The notes under the pieces: model-generated
The model's database searches: none
What the model was told of the DNA's origin: nothing
Seen by the model: only the letters and a program-made list of their open reading frames with translations
Part shown: piece by piece, positions 53,272-63,352 of the stretch
How positions within the stretch are numbered: position 1 is the first letter of the stretch
Layout of the letters: each line of letters begins with the position of its first letter
Source of the DNA: Novipirellula galeiformis
GTDB taxonomy: Bacteria; Planctomycetota; Planctomycetia; Pirellulales; Pirellulaceae
Assembly (NCBI RefSeq): GCF_007860095.1
Contig: NZ_SJPT01000010.1
Coordinates: 62,001 to 126,000 of the forward strand
Length of the DNA: 64,000 nt
Direction: 5' to 3'
Translations under genes and position numbers: made by a program

Positions 53272-54186
53272 TCAAACTTCACTAACGTCGTTGTCTTCCT
53301 GCGAAACGCTGAAAACATCCGGCAGCGGCAAGCCTTTGTCTTTGGCGTCCTGGTGCGATTTGCGAATAATCTCCCGTAACAGCTTCAAAAACTCTTGCCG
53401 CATCTCCGGATTCGACATCGCCAATTCAGCGGTGTTAACCGTCGGAGCGCCCGGTCCACGGACGACAAACCAATCGGGATGCTGGGCGTAATACTTGGCG
53501 GGCGAGAGGATTTTGAAAAATGTGTGAACATGATATGGAGGACCGTAGTCACGGCCGCCGCCATACTCTGCGCCGATGGGCCAATCGCCATCACGATTCA
53601 ATCGATTGCGAATCGCAAAGCGGCCATTGTCATTGCCGTAAGTCGCGTAGATATCGCGGTAGGCGAAAGCCGGTTTGCCACTCACATCCATCGCCCGCAC
53701 CGAGAGTGAGCCCCGCTTCGGCACGGTTTCGGCCCACGGACTCCACCAACGCACGCCAGCCACATCTTCCAAAAAACGATACGTGGCGTACAGTGTTCCA
53801 CGCGTTCCACCGCCGACTAAAATCAAATTGTCGTCTTGCGTTTTCATACGCCATGCTTCGGACGCCACAGTACTCCCAACCACACCTACGCTTTTAGCAA
53901 ACGCGGTGTCGCCAACATAAATCGCCGTCGACGTCGCTGTGGCCGGTTCGTTTTGAACCGCGAAGTCACCGCCGGTAATTTTCGTCAGATAATCGCTCAG
54001 TTCGCGAGCAGCCGTCTGTTCGGGCAGCGTCGCGTTTTGTGGGAGGATAATCGAAACGTTGCTCTCGGCGTTGAATGTGAACGCTACGGGTTGCGCTGAA
54101 CCAATTGATAGAGTTGCCAATGCCAGGATGGGCGCGAATACGAATCGAGCAATGGCAGGTAAGCTAAAGCGTTGTTTTTGAATCAT
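53272..54186 (-). pseudogene. Truncated DUF4838 (alpha-glucuronidase-like) protein
   Basis: A 304-residue remnant with a signal peptide (FVFAPILALATLSIGSAQP), an N-terminal alpha-glucuronidase-type domain (PQNATLPEQTAARELSDYLT, TRGTLYATYRFLEDVAGVRWW) and the start of the DUF4838 barrel. It stops right after VFSVSQEDND, exactly where the active-site-like DNGG/YC-x-C region of family members would begin; full-length relatives have about 700 residues. After its stop another frame one base off continues (KFEGPMFPHGTGDEKNSISL...), which looks like the C-terminal tail of a carbohydrate-related protein. I read this as an internal deletion that also shifted frame. The original would degrade plant or algal polysaccharide. 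Confidence 0.7.
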
Positions 54187-54390
54187 GGTTTTTATAATTT
54201 ACTATCGCTTTTTGTCTGCTTCTACTTGGCAAACGCACTTACTTCGCTAGCGCACGGTTCAGAAATAACTTCGTGCAATCGGTGATCATGTTAAATGACT
54301 CATTTTCACGAAGGTATTCACCGGAAATCGATGCGAAAGAGCTTGGATGACGAATGCGTCGTTTTTTTGGTTCGTTGTCGGAACTAAACG

Positions 54391-54623
54391 GATTGCCCAA
54401 GAAGAAATGAATGAACAGGAGGAAACCGAGAGAACAGAGGGGAATCGGCCAGCGTCTCCGTTTCCTCTGCTCGCTCCTGTTCAATCCGACCGCGCACCTC
54501 TGCGAGCGCTAAGAACCGAACGCGGCAAGGAGCATCGACATCACGATGCCACCACCGAACCGTTGACCGTGCTACAGCGAGCACAATCGCGGGAGCGGCT
54601 CCAGGAACCTGGGTTTTGTTCAA
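54391..54623. repeat. Dispersed hairpin element, copy D
   Basis: Starts GATTGCCCAAGAAG. In this copy the outer stem is GAACAGGAG (54413-54421) with CTCCTGTTC (54474-54482), and the inner stem is CAGAGG (54435-54440) with CCTCTG (54464-54469). Both strands carry an open frame across the element, reflecting the inverted arms. It is followed after two bases by copy E. Confidence 0.85.
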
Positions 54624-54625
54624 AG

Positions 54626-54800
54626 GATTGCCCAAGAAGAAATGAATGAACAGGAGGAAACCGAGAGAACAGAGGGGAATCGGCCAGTGCCTCCGTTTCC
54701 TCTGTGCTCTCCTGTTCAATCCGACCGCGCACCTCTGCGAGCGCTAAGAACCGAACTCGGCGATGAGCATCGACATCACAACGCCATGACCGAACCGTTG
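54626..54800. repeat. Dispersed hairpin element, copy E (truncated)
   Basis: A copy adjacent to D (starts 235 bases after D starts). It is like D until ACCGAACCGTTG at 54800 and then departs. Tandem duplication of D followed by loss of the end is the simplest reading. The remaining 54801-55054 holds nothing recognisable. Confidence 0.8.
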
Positions 54801-55054
54801 TTATGTCGCGTCCGGGTTAATCTTCCCACCAACTTCTCCCCCCTAGGACTTCATCTAAGTTCAGCTCCAGGGGTAGCTGAACAAGCGTGAGCGTTTTGGA
54901 TCGTGCGGCAAATACGACGAAAGTCTTGACGACTTCCGCTACGGTCAACCCCCGATTTTCAGTTCAGACAAAGCACTCGTGCGTTGTTGCAACTCGGTGC
55001 CTCTGTGGACTACTGGAAAATCAGGTGGGATGCGGGCCAGGACTGCTCTGCAGT

Positions 55055-56467
55055 TTAACGAGGCGACCAATTGGGATGCGGCGTGTGCGCTTCGTCCATG
55101 TACTTCTTCGCTTGCTCCACCACCTCCGGGTGCTCACTCGCGATGTTGTCTTGTTCGCCTAAATCGCGACTCAAGTCGTACAATTCGACCGGCCCCGTTT
55201 TCATCGGTTGGCGAATCGCTTTCCACTCTCCAAAGCGAACCGCTTGGCGACCACCTTGCTCGTAGAACTCCCAGTACAAATACTCGTGTTGCTTCTGCTC
55301 GGCGGTGTTGCCGGTGAGCGTGGGTAAAAAGCTGATGCTATCGACATTGGGTGGCAATTCCGCACTGGCCATCTCGGCTGCCGTCGCCATCCAATCGCCA
55401 AAATAAGCGATGTGGTCGGACGTTCCCCCTGCGGCAATCGTCTCAGGCCACCACGCAATCGCGGGCACTCGGATTCCGCCTTCGTACAACGCCCGCTTGA
55501 TCCCTCGCAGCGGTCCCGAGGGATGGAACGTATCGAGGTTGTGACCGGCCTCGTTGTGCGGCCCGTTGTCGCTGGTGAAAAAGACGAGCGTGTTCTCGGC
55601 AATCTTTAACTCGCGAAGTTGATCGAGGATTCGGCCCACGTCACCGTCCATCCGCGTGATCATGGCCGCTTGCCCCTTGTCTTGGTCGGACCATGCGTGA
55701 TCTTTGTAGATGCCAAAATCAGGCACCTCCGCGCCATTTCCGGTCAAGCGAAAACCTTCGTTGTTGGCGTGCGGGATCGTCAACGATAAAAACAAAAAGA
55801 AGGGCTTCTCTTTCTGAGCATCGATGAACTTCATCGCTTCGTCGACAAACAAATCGTGCGAGTAGTCGATTCGCTTGGTCGCCGCGCCTCCGACAAAACC
55901 GCGTTGGGGGTCCTTGCCTTCGACCCGTTTGACAACATTCTCCAGAGCAAGCTTTTCATCGTTGTTCCAGACGAACTCGGGGTAATAGTTGTGCGCGTGA
56001 GTTTGATCTAAATAGCCAAAGAAGCGATCGAACCCCTGCTTCAACACATAGCCTTCGTGCTCCGCTTCCCCGAGCCCCCATTTTCCGATCAATCCGGTGG
56101 TATAGTCGACACCTTTGAGCACCTCGGCAACGGTAACGTCCTCATCGCGAAGCGACTGAATCGACCGATTTCCGGGCCTCGCGTTTCCGCGCACATGCGT
56201 ATGTCCCATGTGTTGCCCCGTCATCAACACACTCCGGCTGGGAGCACAAACCGTATTGCCCGCATAGAACTGAGTGAAGCGAAGGCCCTCGGCCGCCATT
56301 TGGTCCAACCGAGGCGTCTTGATCTGAGTTTGACCGTAGCACCCCAAATCACCGTAACCGAGATCATCGGCCATGATGAAAATCATGTTCGGCGACTTCG
56401 CCGTCGCCAGCGCCGTTGACAAACATACAGCAGTGGCAACCAGCACACTGAAACGCAAAAACGACAT
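55055..56467 (-). CDS. Arylsulfatase-family sulfatase
   Basis: A 470-residue sulfatase (start at ATG 56467, giving a signal peptide [19 protein letters not shown]; the frame opens further upstream). Catalytic motif [14 protein letters not shown] carries the formylglycine cysteine in the C-x-P-S-R form. Metal ligands appear as [14 protein letters not shown] and [19 protein letters not shown] holds the family lysine. Planctomycetes have many such enzymes for sulfated polysaccharides such as fucoidan, ulvan and carrageenan. The likely substrate is not determinable; the fucose-type BMC in the same window and the DUF4838 remnant are compatible with fucose-rich sulfated glycans. Confidence 0.93.
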   Translation of the reverse strand: MSFLRFSVLVATAVCLSTALATAKSPNMIFIMADDLGYGDLGCYGQTQIKTPRLDQMAAEGLRFTQFYAGNTVCAPSRSVLMTGQHMGHTHVRGNARPGNRSIQSLRDEDVTVAEVLKGVDYTTGLIGKWGLGEAEHEGYVLKQGFDRFFGYLDQTHAHNYYPEFVWNNDEKLALENVVKRVEGKDPQRGFVGGAATKRIDYSHDLFVDEAMKFIDAQKEKPFFLFLSLTIPHANNEGFRLTGNGAEVPDFGIYKDHAWSDQDKGQAAMITRMDGDVGRILDQLRELKIAENTLVFFTSDNGPHNEAGHNLDTFHPSGPLRGIKRALYEGGIRVPAIAWWPETIAAGGTSDHIAYFGDWMATAAEMASAELPPNVDSISFLPTLTGNTAEQKQHEYLYWEFYEQGGRQAVRFGEWKAIRQPMKTGPVELYDLSRDLGEQDNIASEHPEVVEQAKKYMDEAHTPHPNWSPR

Positions 56468-57009
56468 TGAGCACGTTAGATGGTGAGAGAATTGGTCGAA
56501 AAACGAGATTGAGGTTGTTCCAATATACACAAAACCTAAGCAAATCGCGTCGACCCGCTAACTCGAGGAAGAGAGGCCTTCGCTGGAGGGGCGGCCCCAG
56601 CAAAGCCATCCCCAGCAGATCGACCAGGGATCGGCACGCTAGAACATTTCGAAATCTGATGCCGCGACCGTCGCAAGTCGGTGCACGACGTTCTGGCGAC
56701 CCTAGCGATGGCTTGAATCTCACGACATTTTTCAAATGGCTCAAAACGCATCAGCGTAGGAAAAATCGAACTTAACTCGGTCCCCGCTAACGCGTTGGAT
56801 TGTGATTTCCTTGAACAAACGACCATCACGCAATATCGAAACAACTCGGCGGGAGTTCGTATTCCCCCCCTAATTGATCGCCACCACACCCGAACGGCGA
56901 AGATATACTAATGGGGCAAACCGGACCCCCGCACCAAAGCCGGTCCGGTCACGATCGCGGGCAGACATGACTCCCCCTTTGGCCCCCAACCAATCGCGAG
57001 CCCCCCCTA
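56468..57009. other. Intergenic gap with a second dispersed repeat motif
   Basis: The gap between the sulfatase and the FemAB-like gene. A ~52-bp motif at 56688-56739 (GTTCTGGCGAC...GCGATGGCTTGAATCTC...CAAATGG) is repeated with about 80 percent identity at 60067-60117. No gene is seen. Confidence 0.55.
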
Positions 57010-58071
57010 ATGAGCGAAACAGGCAACGCAAGAGCAAGCTCGACCGTCCCCAGCTCGACCGCCCCAGAAATACATTCGGAGTTGACGAGCGAGAGTGACG
57101 CATGGGACCGTTTTCTTCAGACCTCGCGACCAGACATTGGTTACAAACAATTTTCCTGGTGGGGCGATCTACTGGCATCGCGTAACTGGGGTCAATTTGT
57201 AGTGATGATTCGTGACGCAGGCGGCCTGCCCATCGGTGGTGCGAGGGTCTACGTGCGTTACTTCGCCAAGCACCGGTGCTACTACCACATCCCCGATGGG
57301 CCCGTTTTACCCGCCGACCCTAACGCCGCGGAACAGGTCTTCGCGGCGACGATGGAGCGGATCGATGAGCATCGCCAAGCCGATCCGTGCCGGGTCAGCC
57401 ATCTTCGCATCGAACCTCGTTGGCAAACCCAACCGAACTTCGTCTCCCGTTTCCGGGCGACGAGTATGTGCAATGAACCCCGCGACACCCTCTGTATCGA
57501 CCTTGACCTGAGCCCCGATGAAATCTTGCAACAGATGAAACCCAAAGGCCGCTACAACGTTCGTCTGGCTGGCAAGAAAGGCGTCACCGTCGTCGAAGAT
57601 AACTCGCCGCAGGGCCTCGCGGACTTTGTTGGCCTCTATAAAGAAACGGTGCAGCGACAACAGATCGACGCACACTCGCGGAACTACTTTGCGACGTTAA
57701 CCGAGTTGCTCTTTGCACGTGATCGCGGTTCGCTAATGTTCGCACAATACGAAGGGATCCGGCTTGCCGGCATGCTGATGATCCGCTGTGGTGATTACGC
57801 CACCTACAAATACGGCGGCACGCGATTGTCCCATCGCAGCGTGATGGCACCGTATCGATTGCACTTCGAAGCGATGCTCGATGCCAAAGCACGTGGGCAC
57901 AAATGGTACGACTTCTACGGCGTGGCGCCCGCCGATCAACCCGATGATCGCTGGGCCGACTTCAGCGCCTTCAAGAGAAAGTTTGGCGGACGCGAGCTTC
58001 ATTTTGGCCCCGCACTGGACCACCCCTACCATCGCGATGCGTACCGCGAGTACCGAGAATATCGAAAATAG
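57010..58071 (+). CDS. FemAB/GNAT-like peptidyltransferase-family protein
   Basis: A 353-residue protein of the FemAB type, which adds amino acids from aminoacyl-tRNA to lipid II or acylates other substrates. Features: N-terminal IGYKQFSWWGDLLASRNWGQ, IGGARVYVRYFAKHRCYYHI PDGPVLP (strand pattern of the first acyltransferase domain), KPKGRYNVRLAGKKGVTVVE and the second domain CGDYATYKYGGTRLSHRSVM with HKWYDFYGVAP and KRKFGGRELHF at the end, typical of FemAB/FemX. Start at ATG 57010. In bacteria without a Gly bridge the family also acts in cell-surface polysaccharide modification. Role unknown here. Confidence 0.88.
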   Translation: MSETGNARASSTVPSSTAPEIHSELTSESDAWDRFLQTSRPDIGYKQFSWWGDLLASRNWGQFVVMIRDAGGLPIGGARVYVRYFAKHRCYYHIPDGPVLPADPNAAEQVFAATMERIDEHRQADPCRVSHLRIEPRWQTQPNFVSRFRATSMCNEPRDTLCIDLDLSPDEILQQMKPKGRYNVRLAGKKGVTVVEDNSPQGLADFVGLYKETVQRQQIDAHSRNYFATLTELLFARDRGSLMFAQYEGIRLAGMLMIRCGDYATYKYGGTRLSHRSVMAPYRLHFEAMLDAKARGHKWYDFYGVAPADQPDDRWADFSAFKRKFGGRELHFGPALDHPYHRDAYREYREYRK

Positions 58072-58210
58072 AGCGAATGCAGCCCCGAGGAGCTAACTTG
58101 GCTTAGCCCCTTGGCTGCGGGGATCCGAATCCCTGTCAGGAAGATGCCTTATTCACTAGACTGACCATGGTGAACGAAGCACCGGCCCATTTTCGAGAAG
58201 AACGCGACGC

Positions 58211-60007
58211 ATGAAACCGATTCGGAACTTTTGCATTATTGCCCATATCGATCACGGCAAATCGACGCTGGCCGACCGGCTAATCCAAGCCTGTGGTGGC
58301 ATTTCGCTACGTGAGTTTCATGACCAAATGCTTGACTCGATGGATATCGAGCGAGAGCGGGGGATCACGATCAAAAGCAATACGGTCACGCTCGATTACA
58401 CTGCCCCGGACGGGCAAGACTATCTGCTGAATCTGATCGACACCCCAGGCCATGTGGACTTCTCTCACGAAGTGCGGCGTTCGTTGATGGCTTCCGACGG
58501 CGCCTTGATCGTGGTCGATGCCTCTCAGGGAGTGGAGGCTCAAACGGTGGCCAACCTCTACTTAGCGCTCGAATATGATCTGGAGCTGCTGCCGGTGATC
58601 AACAAAATCGATCTACCTGCGGCGGATGTCGACCGAGTCCGCGAGGAGATCGACGCCGATTTGGGACTCGATCCATTTGCTGCGATCCCGGTTTCCGCCA
58701 AGACGGGCGAGGGCATTGAGGATGTGTTAGCCGGTATCGTTAAAAATCTACCTGCCCCTCAAGGGGATCCCGACGCGCCGCTCAAGGCATTGGTCTTCGA
58801 CGCCCATTTCGATAAGTATCGAGGGGTGATTCTGCAGTGCCGCGTGATGGATGGGACACTGAAACCTCGCGATACGATCCATTTCATGCATGCGAATCGT
58901 GACTTCAAGGTGGATGAACTGGGCTACAACCAATTCAAACTCAATCCCAAAAAGCAGCTCAGTGCTGGCGAAGTCGGCTACATCGTCGCCGGGGTCAAGA
59001 GCGTTCAAGACATTGAAATCGGCGACACGATCACGTTGCTGGACCGCCCCGCGGCCGAACCGATCCCCGGTTACCAAGAAGCCCGCCAAGTCGTCTTTTC
59101 GTCGGTTTATCCGATGAGCACCGACGAGTACCAAAACCTCACCAAGGCGTTGGACAAACTCGCGATCAACGACGCCGCGCTGACCTATGAAAAGGATAGT
59201 TCAGCAGCCCTCGGCTTTGGATTTCGCTGTGGATTCCTCGGGCTGTTGCATTTGGATGTAATCCAGGAGCGTTTGCAGCGCGAGTTTGACATCGGGTTGG
59301 TCATTTCCGCCCCCTCGGTGAAATACAAACTGGAGCTCACCGACGGCACGACGCTGGAGGTCGACAACCCCAGCTATTGGCCCGATCCGATGAAGATCGC
59401 CTCGGCCAGCGAACCCTATATCAAAGCATCGATCCTGACGCCCGAAGAGTACGTCGGTCCGATCATGGAACTGTGCCGGGAACATCGTTCGGAGACCCAA
59501 ACGATGAATTATCTCTCGGCCGGACGAGTCGAAGTGACCAGCGAGATGCCGCTCGGCGAAGTGCTGTTCGATTTCTACGGCAAACTCAAGATGATCACGC
59601 GCGGCTACGGATCGTTTGACTACGCTCCGATTGAATATCGAAAGACCGACGTCGTGAAAGTCGAAATTCTGGTCAACAAGGAACCGATCGACGCACTCTC
59701 GTATTTGGTCCATCGCGACAAGGCGCGAACGCGGGCGCTGCACTATTGCGAACAACTTGCCGAAGCCATTCCCCGTCACCAATTCAAGATTCCGATCCAG
59801 GGTGCAATTGGCGGGACCATCATTGCCCGCGCGACGATCCAGCCGTTCCGCAAGGATGTGACCGCAAAATTGTATGGCGGTGACGTCACTCGGAAAAACA
59901 AACTGCTCGAAAAACAAAAGAAGGGCAAAGCCAAGATGAAGCAGTTCGGCAGCGTCAATATCCCCCAAAAGGCCTTTATCTCGGTGCTCCGCGCCGAGAA
60001 AGACTGA
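58211..60007 (+). CDS. lepA: Elongation factor 4 (LepA)
   Basis: A 598-residue LepA, the ribosome-bound GTPase that can back-translocate tRNAs. G1 is AHIDHGKST, G2 ERGITIKS, G3 DTPGHVDF, and G4 NKIDLPAAD; the LepA-specific C-terminal region is present (FRKDVTAKLYGGDVTRKNKL near the end). Normal length and position. Not part of an operon here. Confidence 0.98.
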   Translation: MKPIRNFCIIAHIDHGKSTLADRLIQACGGISLREFHDQMLDSMDIERERGITIKSNTVTLDYTAPDGQDYLLNLIDTPGHVDFSHEVRRSLMASDGALIVVDASQGVEAQTVANLYLALEYDLELLPVINKIDLPAADVDRVREEIDADLGLDPFAAIPVSAKTGEGIEDVLAGIVKNLPAPQGDPDAPLKALVFDAHFDKYRGVILQCRVMDGTLKPRDTIHFMHANRDFKVDELGYNQFKLNPKKQLSAGEVGYIVAGVKSVQDIEIGDTITLLDRPAAEPIPGYQEARQVVFSSVYPMSTDEYQNLTKALDKLAINDAALTYEKDSSAALGFGFRCGFLGLLHLDVIQERLQREFDIGLVISAPSVKYKLELTDGTTLEVDNPSYWPDPMKIASASEPYIKASILTPEEYVGPIMELCREHRSETQTMNYLSAGRVEVTSEMPLGEVLFDFYGKLKMITRGYGSFDYAPIEYRKTDVVKVEILVNKEPIDALSYLVHRDKARTRALHYCEQLAEAIPRHQFKIPIQGAIGGTIIARATIQPFRKDVTAKLYGGDVTRKNKLLEKQKKGKAKMKQFGSVNIPQKAFISVLRAEKD

Positions 60008-60066
60008 CGCGACGCCTAACGCATTTTCAATTTGATCGAGCAGCTACGTCGCCAACCGGTGGACCG

Positions 60067-60190
60067 CGTTCTGGCGAGCGCAGCGACGGCTTGAATCCCG
60101 CGTCATTTGTCAAATGGACGGGCTGTCAAATGGACGGGCTGGCAAATGGACCGGCTAGCAGAATGGACGGGCTGGCAAAATCGACGGGCC
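60067..60190. repeat. Repeat motif followed by short tandem ~16-bp units
   Basis: 60067-60117 matches 56688-56739 (GTTCTGGCGAGCGCAGCGAC...TTGAATCCC...CAAATGG). It is followed by four to five degenerate units of CAAATGGACGGGCTGG between 60109 and about 60190. The gap runs from lepA to the zinc-ribbon gene. Confidence 0.7.
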
Positions 60191-60249
60191 CAAAAATGGC
60201 GGTCCTCGCCCCCAATCCCCATCCAATAACGCCACTTCAAAACCAGCGA

Positions 60250-60954
60250 TCACGCGACTTGGCGAAAACTCGCCGAGTCAGATGACGCCAACTGCTGCGC
60301 TTGCTGGTCTCTCAAATCGTTATCGATCGCTGCGAAAATCTCGCGGATCAACCGCGTTGATTTCCCCCAGTCGTACCATTGAGCGGAAATCGTTGTCGCC
60401 AACGAAACCTGAACATAACCGTCTCTGACTTCGAGCAAGATCTGCAGCTTGCCACAATGGGTGATCAACGTCGCTGGAATCTCTGCGGACAAGTAACACT
60501 TCTCGACATCCTGGCGCACCTCGGCAATCACCAACGACTTGGATGCCATCGCGCACAAGGTCGCCAATAGTACGCGTCCGGGTGGCGCTACAAACGCATG
60601 CTGTGCTTGTCGATCGGTCTTGATCCCCAGTTTATCGCAGATCGGCACAATCACTTTGCTGAGTTTGACCAGCGACACCCCGACCGGCGATACGGCATCA
60701 AACACTGCCAATAAGTCCTCTCCGGTGACTCCTTGCTGAGTGTCACGGGCCACGAAGGCAATGCGATTTCGCGCGTCGGAGTTCCCGAGCACCGTTTCGT
60801 ATTGAATCGATTCGGTCCAATGCATCACCGCCTCGATGATCGCGTCGACGCTTTCGGTTGGAGAGTCGTCTTTGCCAACGATGGGATCTTGACGTTGGCC
60901 ACACTCGGCGCAAAACGCGGCTGCCCCTTCGGCACCACAGTGAACACAGTACAT
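60250..60954 (-). CDS. Zinc-ribbon protein of unknown function
   Basis: A 234-residue protein from ATG 60954 (the frame stays open 84 codons further but those residues are non-conserved in character). It starts MYCVHCGAEGAAAFCAECGQ, a double C-x2-C zinc ribbon, followed by a ~200-residue alpha/beta domain containing LPICDKLGI-like and VSLVKLSKVIVP strands with no known motif. It could be a small regulator or chaperone-like protein; I cannot assign a family. Confidence 0.7.
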   Translation of the reverse strand: MYCVHCGAEGAAAFCAECGQRQDPIVGKDDSPTESVDAIIEAVMHWTESIQYETVLGNSDARNRIAFVARDTQQGVTGEDLLAVFDAVSPVGVSLVKLSKVIVPICDKLGIKTDRQAQHAFVAPPGRVLLATLCAMASKSLVIAEVRQDVEKCYLSAEIPATLITHCGKLQILLEVRDGYVQVSLATTISAQWYDWGKSTRLIREIFAAIDNDLRDQQAQQLASSDSASFRQVA

Positions 60955-61602
60955 GGATGTCGTTCCCAAATTTCCGAGTTGCCAGATTGCAGAGTGACCT
61001 GATTGCGACGTTGCCACACACCGCCGCGTCATTGCCAAGGATGCACGGCACTGAGCGCTGCCAGGTGGGTGGCCCGAAGTTAGCTCATTTTTCGCTCCGA
61101 TAGCAAGCCAAGATGTTTGCTTACCTCTTCTTCTTTCCCGCCGTGGAACCACGCCTCCTCGTTGCGAAGTACCGAGGCAGGCGTCTTTTCCCTGAATTAG
61201 CCGCATGGTGTTAGCCTAGGCGGTTAAAACGTGGCACATGACTCCGGATTTGCTTGCACCGCTACGTTTCCCTTGGGTCTCGTTTCCATTTCATTTACGC
61301 CAATGGCGAGAATCAACCTAGCCCCGGGACCTGGTTTTGCGAGCATTGCGAGTAAGCCGGAACCCTAAGTTGCCAATCGCCCCCACCTTTCCTAAAAGGC
61401 GATCACGGAGACGACCTTTGAAACCCAACGCATGGATCGTATCTTGGAACCACGCCAGCGTCGCGGGCTCAGCACTGGCTGTGCAAAACCGCTTGGCGGT
61501 CGCGGTCGCCAAGCGAACGAGTAGAATCAGCCCAGAATCCGGTCTACCGGCCGGCCGACCCCGATGGTCCCCCGCTTCGTTTCTCTAGCCCCTGCACATC
61601 CC
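60955..61602. other. Intergenic gap, no gene seen
   Basis: 648 bases between divergent genes. A short minus frame (61318-61512) has no motif. It may hold the promoters of both flanking genes. Confidence 0.3.
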
Positions 61603-62097
61603 ATGACCCAGCCCCTCTTCCGAGTCGACGTTAGCAAAGAGCAGTTTGTTTTCTCGGCGGCCCACTTCATCACGTTCGCGGGCGATATCTGTGAACGACT
61701 GCACGGACACAACTATGCAGTGCGTGCCAGTGTGGAGGGGCCGCTCGATGAAAACCGCTACGTCGTGGATTTCATCGCGTTACGCGATGCGGTCTTAGCG
61801 GAAACATCGCAGCTCGATCACCATGTGATCCTGCCGGCGAGTCACGCGGAGATCAAGATTACCAGCGATGCAAAAGAGACGACGGCGACGTTCCGCGATC
61901 GCCGCTGGGTGTTCCCCAATGAGGATTGCGTGATCTTGCCGGTGGTGAACACCACGGCCGAAGAGATCGCCCGGGTGATTGCCGAGCGTGTCATGCGGGC
62001 GACACGTGAGAAGTTTGGCGACGCGTTAACCTGGTTGGAAGTCGCCGTCGATGAGAACGCTGGCCAATGGGGCGTCTGCCGCATGCCGTGGGCCTAA
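61603..62097 (+). CDS. 6-pyruvoyl-tetrahydropterin synthase / QueD-like enzyme
   Basis: A 164-residue PTPS-fold protein. The zinc and catalytic motif ERLHGHNY carries the HxH zinc ligands with a catalytic Cys in DICERLHGHN; the third His lies further upstream in FSAAHFITFAG. Substrate-binding segments are YVVDFIALRDAV and LDHHVILP, and the last strand WLEVAVDE carries the pterin-anchoring glutamate. The start at ATG 61603 gives the normal family length. It could be QueD (queuosine precursor) or a folate/pterin branch enzyme. No queuosine or folate gene is adjacent. Confidence 0.88.
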   Translation: MTQPLFRVDVSKEQFVFSAAHFITFAGDICERLHGHNYAVRASVEGPLDENRYVVDFIALRDAVLAETSQLDHHVILPASHAEIKITSDAKETTATFRDRRWVFPNEDCVILPVVNTTAEEIARVIAERVMRATREKFGDALTWLEVAVDENAGQWGVCRMPWA

Positions 62098-62773
62098 GAC
62101 TCGCTTCGTCACTGAAGGTAATCGGAAGTAGGAAGTAAGTCACTGACGTACTAATGCGTGTCCCCAGGGCACGCATGTCGATATCGGGTGGCGACGCCAA
62201 AGGTCTCGATGGCAGATACCTAGGTGGGGACACCCAACCTGCCCTACCGAAAGCACCTCCCCCCGATGTCACCGTCTCTTCGGAAGTACCTGCACGGGTA
62301 AAAAGGGGACGGTGCGAATCACGCCTGCACCCACATAGCCGCACCCAAACCACCCGATTGGAGATTGAAATCGAGACATCGAGGGTGGTCCCACCGCTTT
62401 TCGGCGGGTTGCAATGCACTTCTACAGACGGGTTCCTTGTAAATACGTGCCGATCGTGCGGCCCTCTCTTCCGTCTAACTACTACCGTCATTACGTTCCC
62501 AACCAGGATGCTAGCGGATGGGGGATTCTTGAAGGAACTTGTCTGCTGGTTCACTAATGGGGTCGATACTTCATTGTGTGAGAGGGAAACAACAATTGAT
62601 TTCACTCTCGCTGGCTCTGCCGTATCACACGTTATTGAAGATCACAGTGTGTGGTTTTCGCTAACCCAGGGTTACGCACTACTACAAGTCAATCCAACGG
62701 AGCGACTTGGCCCTTTTTGCGGCAGTGCTAGCTCAACCTTCCCATAACTAAAACATCTTTGGAGATAACCACG
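62098..62773. other. Intergenic gap before the cysteine-rich protein, no gene seen
   Basis: A 197-codon + frame (62154-62747) covers most of this gap but has no start or motif I trust. From about 62400 the sequence is AT-richer, fitting promoter and leader of the next gene. No terminator visible. Confidence 0.4.
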
Positions 62774-63262
62774 ATGCGTCGTGTATTCATTCCTGCTTTG
62801 CTAGCCGTTGCCTTCGTCGCTAGCTCATCGGTCAATGCAAGTGCATTCGGCCTTTTCGACAAACTTTGTAACAACGGCTGTGACAGTGTTTGTTGTGACG
62901 TTGAACCTGCTTGCGGATGCGAAGCACCCGTCGCTTGCGGTTGTGCTGTAGAGCCAACTTGCGGAGCGGACGTTTGCTGCGACAGCGGATTCAAGATCAA
63001 ACGCCCTCACCTTCTGTCTCGCTTGTTCCACAAGAATCACGGCTGTGATTCGTGCGTCGAGCCAGCTTGTGGTTGCGAAGTCATCGAGCCAGCTTGCGGA
63101 TGCGAGCAACAATGTGCTCCCGCTTGTGGTCCTACTTGCGGCCAAAAAGTAAAGGGCTTCTTGAAGGGCTTGTTCCACAAGCACAACAACTGCTGTGACG
63201 CTGCACCTTGCTGCGTTGAGCCCACCTGCGGCGTTGAGCCAAGCTGTGGCGCTGGTTGGTAG
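62774..63262 (+). CDS. Small secreted cysteine-rich repeat protein
   Basis: A 162-residue protein starting at ATG 62774, which follows a GGAG site. The Sec signal peptide (MRRVFIPALLAVAFVASSSVNASA) is followed by a mature part with about 35 cysteines in repeating units such as VEPACGCE, VEPTCGAE, EPTCGVEPSCGAGW and repeated LFHKN/KG motifs. No other catalytic features. Planctomycete cell walls were described as rich in cystine-linked protein, so a wall or surface structural protein is plausible. A following terminator shows it is a monocistronic unit. Confidence 0.85.
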   Translation: MRRVFIPALLAVAFVASSSVNASAFGLFDKLCNNGCDSVCCDVEPACGCEAPVACGCAVEPTCGADVCCDSGFKIKRPHLLSRLFHKNHGCDSCVEPACGCEVIEPACGCEQQCAPACGPTCGQKVKGFLKGLFHKHNNCCDAAPCCVEPTCGVEPSCGAGW

Positions 63263-63352
63263 TCATTGCTTGACTGCAGGATAGAATGATCGACTAGATG
63301 TCGCATCCCATCCGATACCGCGACATGCTCTAGTTCAGCATCGAAACAACAA

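Noticed and set aside
48144-54800. Annotating MNEQEETERTEGNRP-type frames as genes
   Set aside because: The frames follow the inverted arms of a repeat on both strands, so I treat them as repeat sequence; they have no domain.
56535-56890. 117-codon minus-strand frame upstream of the FemAB-like gene
   Set aside because: No motif and it covers a dispersed repeat motif; likely random.
62154-62747. 197-codon + frame before the cysteine-rich gene
   Set aside because: No family motif, composition unlike neighbours, and the second half is AT-rich like a promoter region.
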